64,000 nt of DNA from Todiramphus chloris collaris (taxonomy: Eukaryota > Chordata > Aves > Coraciiformes > Alcedinidae). The stretch spans positions 2,778,431-2,842,430 of the forward strand of contig JANVCC010000261.1 of the NCBI GenBank assembly GCA_025345505.1, written 5' to 3'. The stretch's first letter is position 1. Each line of letters opens with the position of its first letter. Both the position numbers and the translations under genes were made by a program. The notes beneath the pieces were generated by a model, which did not search any database, had not been told where the DNA came from, and saw only the letters and a program-made list of their open reading frames with translations. Below, in pieces: positions 24,701-39,700 of this stretch.

Positions 24701-27700
24701 CACTGAAATAGGATGGCAACTCAAACCTGCCCTGTTGTGTTGAGGCAGTGAGCTGCTGTGTCCCCCACCTGGAAAGGACTCTTTAGGTCTTTTTTTTCCT
24801 CTTAATAATCAGGAATGTAGTCCATGTCGTGTTCTTCTTGGCCTTACAACTATTTGTATTGTGTATTTGGTAGGACCCAGAAGGACATCCACATATGCAA
24901 TGAAGATACCAGTTTCACCATCACTTTAGCTGTCTTAGCTTCTTATCTCTTTTATCCCCTACATGTTCAAAAGTCTTATCTCACACAGATCTGTCTCTGT
25001 TTTTCTTGGTGACCTGATTAATGGGACTGAGCACTTACTCTGAAGAGTATATTCAGGAGAAATAATGTATTCCAACTAACCAGAAAGCAATCTCCATCTT
25101 TTGCTAGGATTTCTGGCAGAATGGCTCTAAAAATACAAGTTGTTCTTCTGAATTGTTCTATCTAGTGGGATTAAAGTCGCTGTCACAACATCCTTTACTT
25201 GCCTTATTTCCATGAAGTTTTTCTGCTTGAGTGTGGGGTTTGCTTTTTTGGTTTGTTTTTTTTTTTTTTATACTAAGAAGTTCTTAATGAAGTTTTTAAG
25301 CTTAGGAGAGATTCTCAATGGGCAGTCATTTCCATAATTATCCCCTGTTTCTGATGTGTGACTGCGGTCAGGTTTTTTCTAGGAAGAACCCAAATACGAG
25401 TTTTCACAAAGAGAGGGTTCAGCATCAGGTTATTTTTGAATGTCACCTTGGGGGAACCAGAATAGTTCAGCATTCTTCTCAGATTTTCTTTGTTACCTTT
25501 ATCCAAATACTTTCTGCAGAACAAAAATAGCTTCCATGTAATTAGATTTAAGGAAGTCTTGGGAAATAGAAAAGCCTGCCTTCCCTGTCCTTTCCTTACA
25601 TATTCCCCATGACAGTGGAGAAATGATCCATCTAAACTTACAAGGGGTAGGGGGCTGAAATTTATCTTTGTGCTGGGGGACCAGCAAGATATTTTAAACC
25701 ATTTTGATTAGTTATTTTTCGAGCATGAAGGAATGAAGATAAATATTGCTCTCAATTTACCAGTATGTTCAAATTGGCCTCCTGAGCATATCTACTTCAG
25801 ATTTAGAATAACATATCAGAGAAGAGAATTTGGCCCTCAAAATATTTAAACTTTGAGGTTAAACTTAAGAGTTCAGCTTTATGCCAAAATTTTTTACACA
25901 TCAGCAGAGGAAAACTGTAAGTTGTTCCATGACATGGTGCTAATTTGACTGTTTTTCATAATGAGTTAGAGTTGAAAGACATGTTTTGGGGTTTATTTTA
26001 GTTTATGGTCGAGTCAAATTCATGTAACCTTATGTAAGGCATAAGAAAAGTTTTGTTCTTTTTACTCACTTAAGAAAATCTGCTTTAAGTGTAGTGATAG
26101 AGCTGGAAGTCCCTAACTCTGCAAGACCTGCTGTGCATAATACTACAACTACTTCAGTGAATGTAATTACTGATCTGGAATTAAGAAAAGGAGACCATTG
26201 AGGAATGTAAACCTTGTCTCTAGGAAATTAAAATGTATGGTACAGCATAACATAGAGTTCTTTGTATTACTTATGTCTTGTTCAATTATTGGTCCTGTTA
26301 ATAAAATAGACTCTTTTTGTGTGTGTATTGTGTTGATAGGAATTTCTGGGCATTCAGGAGGATTAAAAGAAGATGAGAGTTAAAAATGACATTCTCTAAA
26401 ATCATACACTTACCCAAACAGACATTACCTCAGAAATTAGCAAAATAGTGGAGTAAATTAATTTAAAAGAGTAATTTTTACATAAAAATAAAAAATTTGT
26501 TGGCTTATAGTAATTATTCCTGATCCCACATTGGTAGTTTTTGAATACATTATTTTGCACTGAAGTTGGTGGGTAGGCTTTTCTGGAACAGAACTGGGCA
26601 AATATATTCTACTTTCAGAGACTAAAGAAAAATAAACCCCTTAATAATTTGGAATATGGATTATATATTTTTTTTATTATTCAGACAGACATGACAGGCA
26701 AATAATTTATAACTGTGCATTTTCAAGGTCTAGTAATGAAAAGAAAATATCTTCTCATAAATTAACAAACTGACTGAATCAGCAGATATTATTGCTCTCA
26801 GTCAAACATCTGTATGTCAGTCTCCATGAGAGAGTGCAGTAGAGATGCTGTAGGACAATATACTGCTCAGGGCAGTGGTTACTGAGGCAGGACCAGAGGG
26901 GCTGTGAGGGTCTCACCAAACCATGACACAGAAATATGAACAGTCCCAACAGGTTCAATGCAAATAACCATTATCTCTGCTCCTACCAAGATTAGATGTT
27001 AGTTCCACCCCAAAAATACAATTAAGCAGGATAAATTGCATTTGGGTTAGGAGAAAGAGTTTGGGTTTTTTTTTTTCTACTAAATATATTGACAGCATTT
27101 CCATCTCAAAGCCATCCTAACCAAGTTGATATTAGTCACTTTTTAATGTTCCATTACTTACTGTTTCCCATAATAAATGTGTAGTTCCACACACTGCTGT
27201 GTTTAATTCTGACAAGTGCATATCTGTAATTGTATTCATAAAAATATTTCACTTTTTCCAACTTTTTTGCTCTTTTTGAATGGAACGAGCTTCGACTTTT
27301 CAGGTCGGCTGTTAACCATCGCCAGCATTTCCTTCCAGACCTTTGTACTTAGTCCCCAAACTGTGAGATGTCCGTGATCTCAATGCCTCCAGTTTGCATG
27401 TTTTCTTCGTTTCTAACTGAATGAAGTCCCACGTGCTGTGTCCTTCAGCCTGCCCTTCCCTTGGACCCGTCGTTGTGTCCAGCTCCTTCGTGCTTGTGGT
27501 GCTGTTCCAACCTGTAACCCATCTACACTGCTTTCTTTCCTTGCTTCCTTGGGTTTTTATGTGTATTGTGCAATATTCCTTGTCAGGGCAGCGTTGTGTG
27601 TTTGGCAGCAGAGATGGCATCTGAAATCTGGGATAAGCCAGGAATCGTCCTGGGCACAGTGGACCGACCCTGAGAGCTGATGAGTGAGCGCGTGCAGATA

Positions 27701-30700
27701 AAACAATTGTTACGTGCATGGAGATTTAAAATCTAGTGAAGCCCATCAGAGTTAAGTGCTACAAATGAAACGATGATGCTTTTTCCAAGGCATGGAGATT
27801 TAAAATCTAGTGAAGCCCATCAGAGTTAAGTGCTACAAATGAAATGATGATGCTGGCTTTCCAAGGGGCTTTGCTCTCCCTTCAGGTAATCGCGGCACAA
27901 AACGGGTGCGTGGCATTGACCCAGCATTGCACGCCGTCCTGGCACGGGAAGGCAGGAACTGGAATTGGTCTGGTTTGTAAAATTGTGGGGAAAAAAAAAC
28001 CCCAACCCAAACAACCTTGTAAAATTGTAAAACCCCCCCCAGTTCCTGGTGGAACTGCAGCGCGGCCGGCAGCAAACGTTTCTGATGGCAGTGTGCCATT
28101 CCAGGAGTGAGATAGGATGTCAGCACACGGAAAAGCTTTCTCGTTGAGCTATTGCATGCAAAAAGTGAGTGGCTTTTTCTTTATTCAATATGAAGAGATT
28201 TTCTGTGTTTCGTATTGGTTCTATTTCATGTTTTTATTACAAAGCCGTATTTGGTATGACAAGAAACACAATTACTATTTACGGCTCTAGCCTTGGAAAA
28301 GTGAATGGCAGAATTTTCACTGAATTAGACCAGGATTGGGCCTGAAGTAGACCAGGACTCTTCCAATATGCAGGAAGCGAATAGTGAATGAAACAGAAGC
28401 TTTAACTAAACCAGAATAAATCAGAATCTCCAAGTAGCTCCAATCCCATAACTGTAACTCGGGAACTGTAGCATGCATTTTCAATCAGTCTAGCTTGGCC
28501 CTGAGCCTGTGAGCATACTGAAGAGTTGATACACTCTGTATTTTCTTTATTTTTTTTCTTTACTGTAGACACAATTTGCTTTTACAATCAAAGAGAGAAT
28601 GGCAGGTCTCTTGTGTTTGACTGAGTTGTGTTGCTTCAGGTGTTAATCTGCTCAGGAAAGCTTCTGAGAGGCAGGAGAAGGTAACACCCGGGTGGAAGGC
28701 TTTGCAATGTATTTGTTGTTTGGTAGATGGGCATTAGCCTTGAAAATACTCTCCTTCGTGTCTGGAGATGATGTTGATTTTTAAATACCTATCTATACAG
28801 GGAGAAAGATTTATAAGGGTGAGAACTGTAGCTATACATACCTACCTAGAGGCACATTCATCTTTTAATTAGTGGGGTTTGGGGGTAATTTGAGGGAGAA
28901 CGGTGCAGCGTTTCAGACCAGCATGCGATTTCAAAGTTAATGTAAATGTAGGCTGTGCTTTCCAAAGTGCTTAAAACAGCATAAAAATCACTGCATAGTA
29001 GTCATGGGCTGTGCAAAGCTATAAGCCAAACCTGATGATCAATGAGGGACCTGAGAAAGGCGAACCATCCAGGGAAACAGGCACTGGAAGGCTGCAGAGG
29101 GAAGGGGGAGGCTGGTTCCGTATCTAAAGTGTGCATAGTGGCACTGGCCATGATGGGGTTGTTTCATTCTAAATGATCTCTTCAAGTGAGCTGAAGTCAT
29201 TTGTAGCAGGGGAGAAAATATCCCCCGTATTAACAGCTGGTTTAGCCAACTAACATTTTCTGTGCCGTTTATTTAGTACTTTTCACTGCAGTAAAAAGAA
29301 GTTTAAAAATTGCTTAAAGGTGGTCAAATATGTTAATATTTCGTAAGACTTGTTTTAAAACACAGCAAATACGTGCACTTTAATAGCCATTGTGAAGATC
29401 TTTTTCAGTAAAATCATTCAGCAGATGTTGTGCTGGAAAATAGGGATTTTTTGGATAATTTGTTGCTTACATTTCGTTTTGGTACGGAGAGACAATATTA
29501 AAGCAGACTGTTAGAAAAGAATGTAATAGTTTCTGAATGTATGCACACATGGGCAGCGTTACACGGGATAAGATACATTTTTTTAGTTGGAAAAAGATGT
29601 GCTCTCTGGGACATTTGGGTTTTTGTTTTGACGCTTAAGCAATCGCATAGCCTCCCTGCCCGAAACTTAACTCTGGTGAAGAAAAGATGTCAAAATATGT
29701 CAAAATGAAGCTTGCAAAATGACTAGGAAGCAGGAGAAGACACATGATGGAAAATATTTTGTTAGAAAAAGTGCAGCTGATCTGTGTTAGCCTCAGCTGA
29801 TGGTTAGGCTTTTCTGTTCAATTTAAGGGCGAATGCTTCATTTTGTCACTTGTGAATTAGAGGTTAATTCTTTAGTGGAAGTCCCACAGGCTATTTATTT
29901 ATGTTTTGGGCATTTTTAGTGTCGGTTAAGTGGAAAACAGTTGCCCCAGTGAAAGAATTGATTGAATATTGATTACATGCGGAGGCTGCAATTCTTTATC
30001 TCTAGGGTATAAACAAGATTTAACACATGAAGGATCCAAGCATTTGATTGGTTAGTGGACATATTTACATTATCCTATGTTTTATTTTGTCTGCTGGCAA
30101 AAAAATCATTCATGTGCCATGCTCGACTGATTTTCCTAAAACAGTGCATGAAAATGTATTTGTTTAATACAGGCTTCAACACCAATGGAAAATGGCCAGT
30201 TTGGACTTACAAATTGTGGCTACTTTTAAATCCTAACATTTTGGTTTTAGACATGCAATTATAATAGTTATGTAATCAAACAAAACCCTTTATGGGAAAC
30301 TTTACATACTAAGAATATTTAAACTCTTTTGTACTTTTTTTTTTTTTTAAGTCTATTAGGTCTTTCTTTGTCAATTCAAGTAAATTGGTTATATTGCATT
30401 TCAGTGCATGTTCTTGTATAATAATATGTGAAAAATGTGTCTTTGGCTTGGAGAAAAACATTTAAGGTTGCATCAGTCAAGCAGCTATTGTCATATTCCT
30501 TACAGATTTTGGAAAAGTTCAGGAGTAACTTGGCACAAATCTATCTATGCCTTTGCTACATAAATTATATTCTGCTTTTCACTTGAGCCTGTAAAATGAA
30601 GGTGAAAAGAAAAACTCTGCTGGAAAACACTCAAGACATTCTTTTTTTGAGGATTAAGATCCTTACTGTTTATGACATCCAGCTCTGCAGTATGTTTCAG

Positions 30701-33700
30701 TAGAAGGAACTTTTGAAATGAAGCATTAGGAAATGCATCCTCTTCGGTATATGTGGCAGTACTGGATGTATGCACTAGACTAATAAACCCCTTAAATCCC
30801 ACTGGATTAAAATAGCTTAGGAGATAGCTGTGATGTTATTACTGTAAGCGTGATAGAGTAATTACTTCTTCCTTGTGTCTTAATGGCACAGCGTGCCTCA
30901 CACGTGAGAGATTTTGCTGTTGTGGCTGAAATTTTAACTTGGGAAATACAGGAAAAACTCATCTTTTGGACAATAGTCAAGGATTCATGTGGCCCTTAAG
31001 TTTGAATAGCCTTGTTGGTCAGTGCTGATTTAGCAAGATAACCCATACAGTTTGTGCTTCCCGTTATTCTAGGGTCAAATCCCAAGTCTGCATGGAAAGG
31101 TAACACGCACAGAATTCCCCCCTCGGTTCAGTAACAAGCTGCTTTGTCACTTATTGGGCAATTTTCAGGCTTTCAGAGAAGAGACGGATACAAAGTCAGT
31201 ACTTTGTCTGGATAAGACCTGCAGAGGTAAGGCAAAATTACCACCCTGATGTACTGGTCAGGAATGGAACAACTGCATTACCTGCACAGTGCAGTCACTC
31301 CGTGTGTCCCTGTGTGATTCAGCTGCCTGGGGCTACAGAGGATCCCTGACCCAAGAGGCAGTCAGGACTTGCAAAATCCTTAAACCAGGTCCAGACTGCA
31401 CATTTATATTGATGTCCACTGACCAAGAGCTGAGCAGCTTCTCCAGAAAAGCCTTGCTTCTGCTTCTCTGCTTTTGTCTGAGAGAGCTATTCCTTTCCTG
31501 TCAGAGCAAAGAACAAAACAAGGAGTAGTTGTGGAGAGTAAATAATATTAACAAGATAAATGTTATCTTAAATAGAAATCCTCTGGAATATTGAGGGTAA
31601 CAGTTCCTTTTTTCTGCAGTTACACTCTCCATCTCAGAATACTGAAACATTTTAACAGTGGAGCAGTATTGAAAATCCAGAGAAACATTAAACTTGCTCA
31701 GTACCAGAGGATGGAGAGTGTTTTCTGGTTTTTATTTAAGGCCAGCACTTTCTGCTCAGCACATTTTGGCCCACTGAGATACATGGTTTTGATGTATTTT
31801 AGACCCGCTTACGATCTTCAAAGATAAGACCTCCAATATCACTATGTCTAAATAGCTCACTAGATTTGATGCGTTTATATGTAACACTGTAATAAAATAT
31901 TTTGATCCCATTCATCATTTATATGTAACTGTGACGGAGTAAAATACCTTAGCCTGAGTGTAAACATGGGATATGTTCACTGGGAACGTCTTTAAGGCAG
32001 CAGTTTAGAATAAAGCACTTAAAAGGGAGAAACCGTGGATTATTAATCTATTATGATAGCTCAGAATCTGTTCCAATTCAGAAAGAAATAGAAACATTTC
32101 TAAAATAAGCACAGGAAATGTAAAGTACAGTTAAACATTACCATTTCCACGGCAATCAACCTGGAGCCTATTCATACTTCAAAAAGAGCAGGGTCTAATT
32201 ACGCTCTGGCAAACTCAATTCTCTTTCACTCCGATGGAGTTTTTTGCCTGTGTTTGTCAGTGCTGAGTTGGGCTTGTATGCAGTTAAGCACATGTCATCA
32301 GTTCTCATTCAGATGATTCAACTAGTTCATAGATCGCTTTTGATGTATTGCAGCTGTCCTTGTGTTTAATTTATGCAAATATTCTAGAATCTACATTTTT
32401 TAGCAGCCATGATAGCTAAAACAGAATCCTCACATAGAGTGCTGCAGAATTGCAAGAAGTGAATTTCCACTTCGTATTTATCAATGTGTAGTCTCCATAT
32501 CTCATTCTGAGAGTGGTTCTGCCTTCGGTCAAGAGCTCTCCAGTAACTTTCCAGGCATAATTTCGAGTCTCTGGCTTCATCTGCCTTGTTAGTTTAGTGA
32601 TTTCAAATAGCTGATGGATAAACGAATGGCAGTTGTTACCTGGTACAGAGAAAAAAAAAGCTATGAATAGGAAAGGATTACCTTCAGTAAAATAATGCCT
32701 TGAACAGTTTGACCAGTCTTACCTACAGGGCTCATTATTTTCCATGAATTATCCTTTTCTAGTTTAATGAACAATTAGTATTGTAGTACATCTTTCCTCG
32801 TGGAAAGAGTGAAGTACCACACCTTGGTATTCAAAATAGCAAGGGTTTTGTAATGCCATAGACATGCTTGAGGGATATTATAACTTGTTTATTAGAAATT
32901 CTTAGAGAAAATGAGAGCTCTTTTGAATAAACTCATACATTCCATATGTGATTGTCCAGAGATTTTTTTTTTTTTTGGTCTTTTATATGTCAAAATAGAA
33001 CTGTATTTCATCATTTTCTGTGTTCCTATCTCTGACAGAAGAGAAAAGAAGAAAAAGGGTGCTTTTGAGTTGTGCACATAGTGCTTATCTGTATGTATGT
33101 GGTGCTGTTCAAGAGGCTCACAATGTAAAGTGTAATTGCTAAAGTCTTTTTTACATTTCTTTTTCAAATGTAAAACTTGTCAGAATATATTCATCTAGAT
33201 CTACATCCATTCCAGTTCTGTTTTCTAGAGTGATCATTAATACTAGTGGCAGAAAAGTAATCGTACACACTACGTTTGGCTTATTTTTTGATCCCACAGT
33301 ATTTTTTTTTTTATGAAACCAGGGATTTACAGAGAGGAAAAAAAAAAAGAAATCCATGCTTCTTAATGTTCTTTTGCCAAACAAATATAAAGGTCTCCAC
33401 AGGCAAGGATTAACTAATACAAATATGCTTTCTGAGCAGCTATTGAAGAATTACTAATAAACGTCATTAGAGCTGAGTTTAAGATATTCAACCTTGTAAA
33501 TATATCCTGTTCTAATTTCATTATGGTTGGCTGAAGCCCTAGGAGAAGCCAGTGTTTCAACCTCTTTGTTCAAGTCTTAATGAATTATTGGAAAGTGGCT
33601 GATGAGAAAGCATTGAATCAGAAAGGGCTGCTGCATTCTGAATGTCGCTCTCTTTGATGTTGTTTACCTCCCAAGTTGACACATTTCCTTGGCCAAAAAA

Positions 33701-36700
33701 GCTTGGTGCGTGAAGCTGTGAGCCTGCTTTGCTGGGCCATTATATCCCAGTACATGTCTGGAAGTCCAGTGTGGTAGGTAGCTATTCAGTGAATATTGTG
33801 TCCATTGAAGCTCACACCTTAGAGCAGGATTCTGCCCAGAAGTGGGGCACAACTCTCTTCTAGTTAAAGGGGGTACAACGAATGAGGTTGGATGCCTGAG
33901 TAGAACTTCAGTTTCTTCTTCGACTAGGCTCACTTTCCATACTTACTCCCCGACAGTTGTTCTGTTTGGTGGATCTGCTTACTTCCTCCTTCATCTGCTT
34001 CTGAACTCGCTGCCTCTTGAGCTGTCCAAGGCAGAGTCTACACTGCAGTGTGAAAATGTCCATGACACTCGGGCCACTGCCCATGGCTGGGTAAGAGCTT
34101 GGGCACACGCTGTGTGTCAGCATATACTTGAGCTTGCTTTTCAGGAGAGCTCTGACAGAAGGTGTGAGTGCATCTCGAGACTGGGGTCAGATCCTTGACT
34201 AACTCCTTGACAGTGTAAGCATATTCAGAGAAGCAGATGAAGGTTGGCTAATTGGTGCTGCCTTGCACTGCTTCCCACAGCATACTCACGGGGCAGTCCC
34301 TCATTTCCCAGCAGATCACACTGGGACATTGTCTAAAGTAAACTCAAAGAAGAGCAGCGATAAACGATATCCTTATTTTTTCATCTCTGTTAAACTAGTC
34401 TCATTTAAAGATCTTTTAATTGGGTACTTCACCTAAAATAATGTAAAAGGAGCAGCCACTAACCACAAAGATTCCCACTGGGGCGATGGTTGACACACAC
34501 TCCAGTCAAACTGTGGTATTTTTTTAAGTGGAGCCTGTCTTCAGGGTACCCCTGAACACAGCCTCTGCTCTCTTGGGGTGGAGAAGGGGGTTTTAAAAGC
34601 TGTCTTGCTTGGACTGAGGTCTTTAAGGATGACGTTGCAATATGATTAAATTCTTAAGCACAGACAGGAGTGACTTAGTTTAAGGGTTGAAAGCTTTTGA
34701 GATGTCTTATTGGTAATGCGCCGTGGACGGATTCTCAGTTCTTTGTCTTCTGAAATACACAGAAGGAGCATCACAGACCGTGTTTTCCCTTCAGTTGCAA
34801 CAGTCTCTGGATTATTTAAAATTAACGGGATAGCTTTAATTTGGAGAAGCAATTATGCAAGCTAAGAATATTTGAAGCATGGTAATGAGGGCTGTGGCCA
34901 GGACTCTAACTCTTTGCATAAGAGGATGGCAAAGGTCCAGAGGGTGCAGAGGAGGAGGAAATAACATGAAAGCTGGTTTTGCCAGACAGGTAAAGACTTA
35001 TTCATGCTGGGAGCATCTCCAGCTGGGAAAATCCATGGTTGTTATAGCCTTTGTGCCACGAGAATAGAAAAAAGGGTTGGCTCAGAGAAGAGAATCTGGC
35101 TCAAAGAACTTAAAATAAATATCAGATGTCAGAGCTGTGACTTAATTGTTTAGCTAAGTAGATCATGTGAATTACACACAGACTGAGGACCTGGTTTTCC
35201 TTCTATTGAAATTAAGGAGAACAGAATCAGGCCATACTCTCCTTCCAGTGTCTTTCAGCTCTCAAAACTGTTATTCAAGAGTATGACAGCTCCTATAATA
35301 ATTTCTTGTACTGGTCAGGAATTCGGAGAGCTGCTAGTACACAACAGCTTTGTATTTTATTATTGTAAACATAAGCCAAGACACTAAACACAATGCATTT
35401 CCTTAGTTGCTGTTGGTTTTTATTTCAAAATTTGACATTCAAACAATGGCTTATATGACTCTAACCATGGAAGTTGGAACTGCAGGTTCAGCCATTGGGT
35501 TCTGACAGTAGCCAGTTTCAAAGAGATATATCAAGACATACATGTATTTTCCTCCTTTCTTGCAGTCTCAGATTGCAGCCCTGACAGTCTCAGAATTAGA
35601 CCTCTAGTTCAGCTTAAAGATGTGAGCTTATTTATATATTTGAGACGTGAGCTTATAAATACCCCCCGTGAAAATGTAGTTCTGAAAGACTTATCATTTT
35701 ATAGCAATATTTTTTCTTCCTTAATGAACATAAAAGGTTATGAATAAAAGGAAATAAGCAATTTTTTTTTCTCTCTTACCTTACAATATTGCATGTTTCG
35801 TTTAGCATTTTAAAATTCTCTATTAAATAAAACCCCCACCATGTTTCACCATGAAGGCTTTGCAGGAGTGAGGAAACTATCAGCAGAAAGACAGAGGCAG
35901 TGGAGAACTTGAAAGGTTTAGTTGTAACCAAAATTAAATTACCTGGAGCTGACTGACAATCTTACATTCAGGAAGAGGGGCAAGATTTTGGGAGGAGGCT
36001 TTGCACGTGCAATTGAAGTACATTTCTGCTACCTGTCTAAGAGACTTCACATAGTTCCACTGACAGGATGAAATACTGGTAGATAGGTGACGGAAAGAAA
36101 AATGTTTGGAAAGATCTACAGCCAATTTGCAGGCTGACATGTGTTTCTACAAATTCTGGCTGGATGATGACTGTTGGTACAGCATGGAACTGATGGCGTT
36201 GTAAATGAATGGACCATAGAGAAATTACTTAGTATCATGTTTCTGGACATACTTGGAAGATATTGTGGGAATTATTCTGATTTAGATAAGTTTTTAGGTG
36301 CTGGTTTCTTCATTCACACCACAGAGGACATCAGAGAGTGGCAAGCATCTCTGTCCATGGCTAACCAGGGGTCAGCCTCTCCAAGCTGATCAGGATGATA
36401 ATACCATTACTGCAGTCTTTTAACTAGCAACAAGGTGTGATTTCTTTGTGAGAAATAGAGAAAAGTACAGCATCTGAGTCCTTAGTGAGCAGTAACTTTC
36501 CCTTCACAAATGGTTAGTCAAAGAAAGTTCAGTTTAAGGGGGAGAGGATGAACATAATATTACCAAAAAATCAGAACAGTTCACAGCAGGCAAAGCCACC
36601 TCCCCATCCCATCTGCCTATCCTGACGTTTCAGACACGATTGAATGTCTCTTCTGTGTCATGAATGAGTTAGCTCCTTCCAGCCTCAGGTTATGTCCTTC

Positions 36701-39700
36701 CCACAGTTCAGTGCCCAGGCTTGGAGGAGCCAGCTCTGGGGGTAATCTGTTGCCCTTAAAGAGGCTGTTGAACCGGAGGCTGGCAAGCCCTTTCAGGCTG
36801 TAAATAGTCATTGCTCTGCTGAGGTAGGAAGGCCTCCCTAGAATGACTGTTTGTGCAGTTAGTTGTCTTCATAGCAACGGTCACTGCTAACTATTCCCGT
36901 CGGTCTCTGTGCCCGCTCGCAGCTCAGCAGAGACCAGCCAAGGTCAGGAGGCCAAGCAGAGCAGAAGGGAGGGGAGCAGGCAAAGTGCGACAAGCTGGGC
37001 AAGAGTAGGGTGTGGGCAGAGGCAGCGGCTGGATGGGTCCTTCTCGTAGATGTGGACAGGTCTTTGTCACCCTGCCATGACTGCAAGTCAGCCTTTTCTG
37101 CTGCTAAGACTACTGGAGGGATTTAGTTAAAAATACTTTTCCTCCATAGCTTCTGAAGAATTGACCTAGGTATGGGTGAAGGTAGGAATGATAAGTAGGT
37201 GTCCTTCTCCTTTGCCTTGTAATCTGTGTAGATGCTCCAAGTGGTACAAGATGAAGACCAAATTCTTCCATGGCTGTTTCTCCTCCTGTTCTCTTCCTTC
37301 TGGATGCGTTTCCCAGCCTCTCTCGTGTTGTCAAAGGTGCTTTCAGTTGTGTACAGTGCGGTGATGTTGGGTCACAGGCAGTGGGAAACAGACAGCATGA
37401 GCACTTGCGGTGCTCAAAGATGATCCTGTAAATTCAAGTCAGAAAGTTGGGTTATAAAGGAAAGAACTTACGTATCCTTCCTGTGTAGTAACATAGTAAA
37501 ATGCAAAAGAGCAAACTCAAGTATGTATTTGCTTTGTTTGCTCTTACTGTGTTGACTTTATGAAAGTTTCTGTTGAAGGATTGATTTCACCTGAGGCATA
37601 AAAAAAAAACCCAACCTAGATAGAAAACCTTGTCTCGGAAGACTTTGTGTCACTTCACTTCCCTTTATTTGCATGAAAGAAGGCAGGTCTGCCACAGATT
37701 GTCCCTGGGAGAGGGACTGTGTTGGCAAGAGTGTCATGACAGTAGCTGTAATAGCTCCGCAGCTTTGACCCGAGCACTCTGCTTCCAGTATGTCTTGTGA
37801 AATCCATTATGGAGCTGCAAGGATTATGGGACTAAAGGTCTCGTTTTCTTGAAAAACAACAGACTTCACTTTCATTCACTTTCTTAACTCCAGCTCTTTG
37901 CTATTCCAGGTGACACATTCTAGAATCATGTTCATAACCTTTTCAAAGAACTGGGATGTGTCTAGCTAATGTAAAACTTGTCTTGCCCATTCATCAGTTG
38001 GCAGAGGTAACTAAGTAGACCATTCTTCTCAAAGAAAGGTCCAAGTCACATTAGCTTTGCTTTTTTTTTTGTTGCTATTTATATTAGAGTATGTACAGAA
38101 ACTTCCAGACTGTTCATAACAAAGTGTTGCTAAAACATTGCTGAAATTAGGGCTATACATCCAACTGAAACTAAGTGTCAAAAGTCAGCCATCTCTTTCC
38201 TTGGTACCCACCTGAAGGACTCTGTAATAACAAAAGGCTCAAAAACCTTTCTGTAATTCCCTTGCAGTTATATTGACAGGGTGTTGATGAGTGAGGGGGA
38301 CGACACAGCCATCAGAGAGAGTGGAATTCGACCCTGGTCGCTATAAAAAGGCAGCACTTTGAGCTGTTTAAGATTATTTTTTTTAAGAAATCTTTAAAAA
38401 AAAAAAAAAAAAAAAATTTAAAAATCCATTCAAAACAATGGATGAGGAACTAGAAATTTGAAATACTTGAAATCCTTCAAATCCAAGTGCACAGGTGTCA
38501 ATCCATCAAACAAATGTTATGAGGCCACGTAAGCATTTCATTCTACAGAGCCCAACAAGGCATGCTGGGTTAGGAAAGCAGTATGCCTTTGCTCTTTGCA
38601 TGTTTTTTAACGTGTTCATTTTCTCACTTGACTGTGGTTTGTAGAAGGTGTCCATATCTGTTTTGGGAATCTTTTTCGTCCAATACTTAGTGCATATTAA
38701 AAAATGTTCAGTACTTGCAACGCTACAATTTGGGTAGAACTAAATAAATTGCAGTTACTCTGCTGTGAACGTCCTGTGAATATTAATCCCCCTGGGTTTA
38801 AGGGAACAACTAATGCAGGTAAGGTTTACAAGGGTGAGTAAAGAGATCAGACATAGGTGAGTAGAGGCTCTGGAATAAGAATGAAGGGTTGGCACAACGT
38901 CTGATGGATTGGCAGAGGAAAATGTGGTAAAAAAATAGCTACTGAAGTGTGATTTTAGAAGTTGGTGCTTTGTTTTTTGCCATCTTTAGCACATTTAAGA
39001 ATTACACTGATTTTTTTGATGGAATGCTCTTACCAGTGTTGACTGACACAGTGAACTTCTATCAGCCCTAATGAAAGCAAACCCTGTTAGGCTTTGTCTT
39101 TAAGATTGTCATGTTGTACTTCTGAACTGACTGATGTCACAGTCCACTTTATTGCTCAAGTTGCTGATGAAAGTTACAGAATGAATACTTAATTTTAGAT
39201 ATATAACACCAGATATTGTACTCGTAGCTAAAGTTGGGAGAATTTGAGATTATATCAATTGCTCATCAATTTAAAAGGAGCATTATTTGCTATGCTGACA
39301 TCAGAAAAATCTTACTAGAGTGAATATCAGTAAATGTTTAGTCACTAGTTTAAGTACCCTTAGAAGCACTGTTTCAAACCTGGACAAGTAAGTAAGTATA
39401 GAAGCATGTATTTGACATGGGAGCAGAACTGGGTTTTTAGGACTTGACTAATGAGGTACAATCATGTATCACAAAGTGCATTCCAAATATTCTCTGTAAA
39501 TACAGCTGAAATACTGAACAAAGATTTTATGGGTAGCAAATAAATCCAAAGAGATTAGAAGACTGTTTATGTCTTCTCTTGGGGAAGCAGAAGATGAACT
39601 GTCCAAGTAATTCATTATGAGTTCTTAATTGCACTCTGTTTGTAACTCTTAAGCTCCACAGCATACTTTGTATTGCAAGAACCGAAAGGGCTCCTGTTAG

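Noticed and set aside
24297-24719. 140-codon cysteine-containing open frame on the minus strand
   Set aside because: It matches no family I know, overlaps the small triplicated motif at 24.47 kb, and has no supporting signals. Probably chance.
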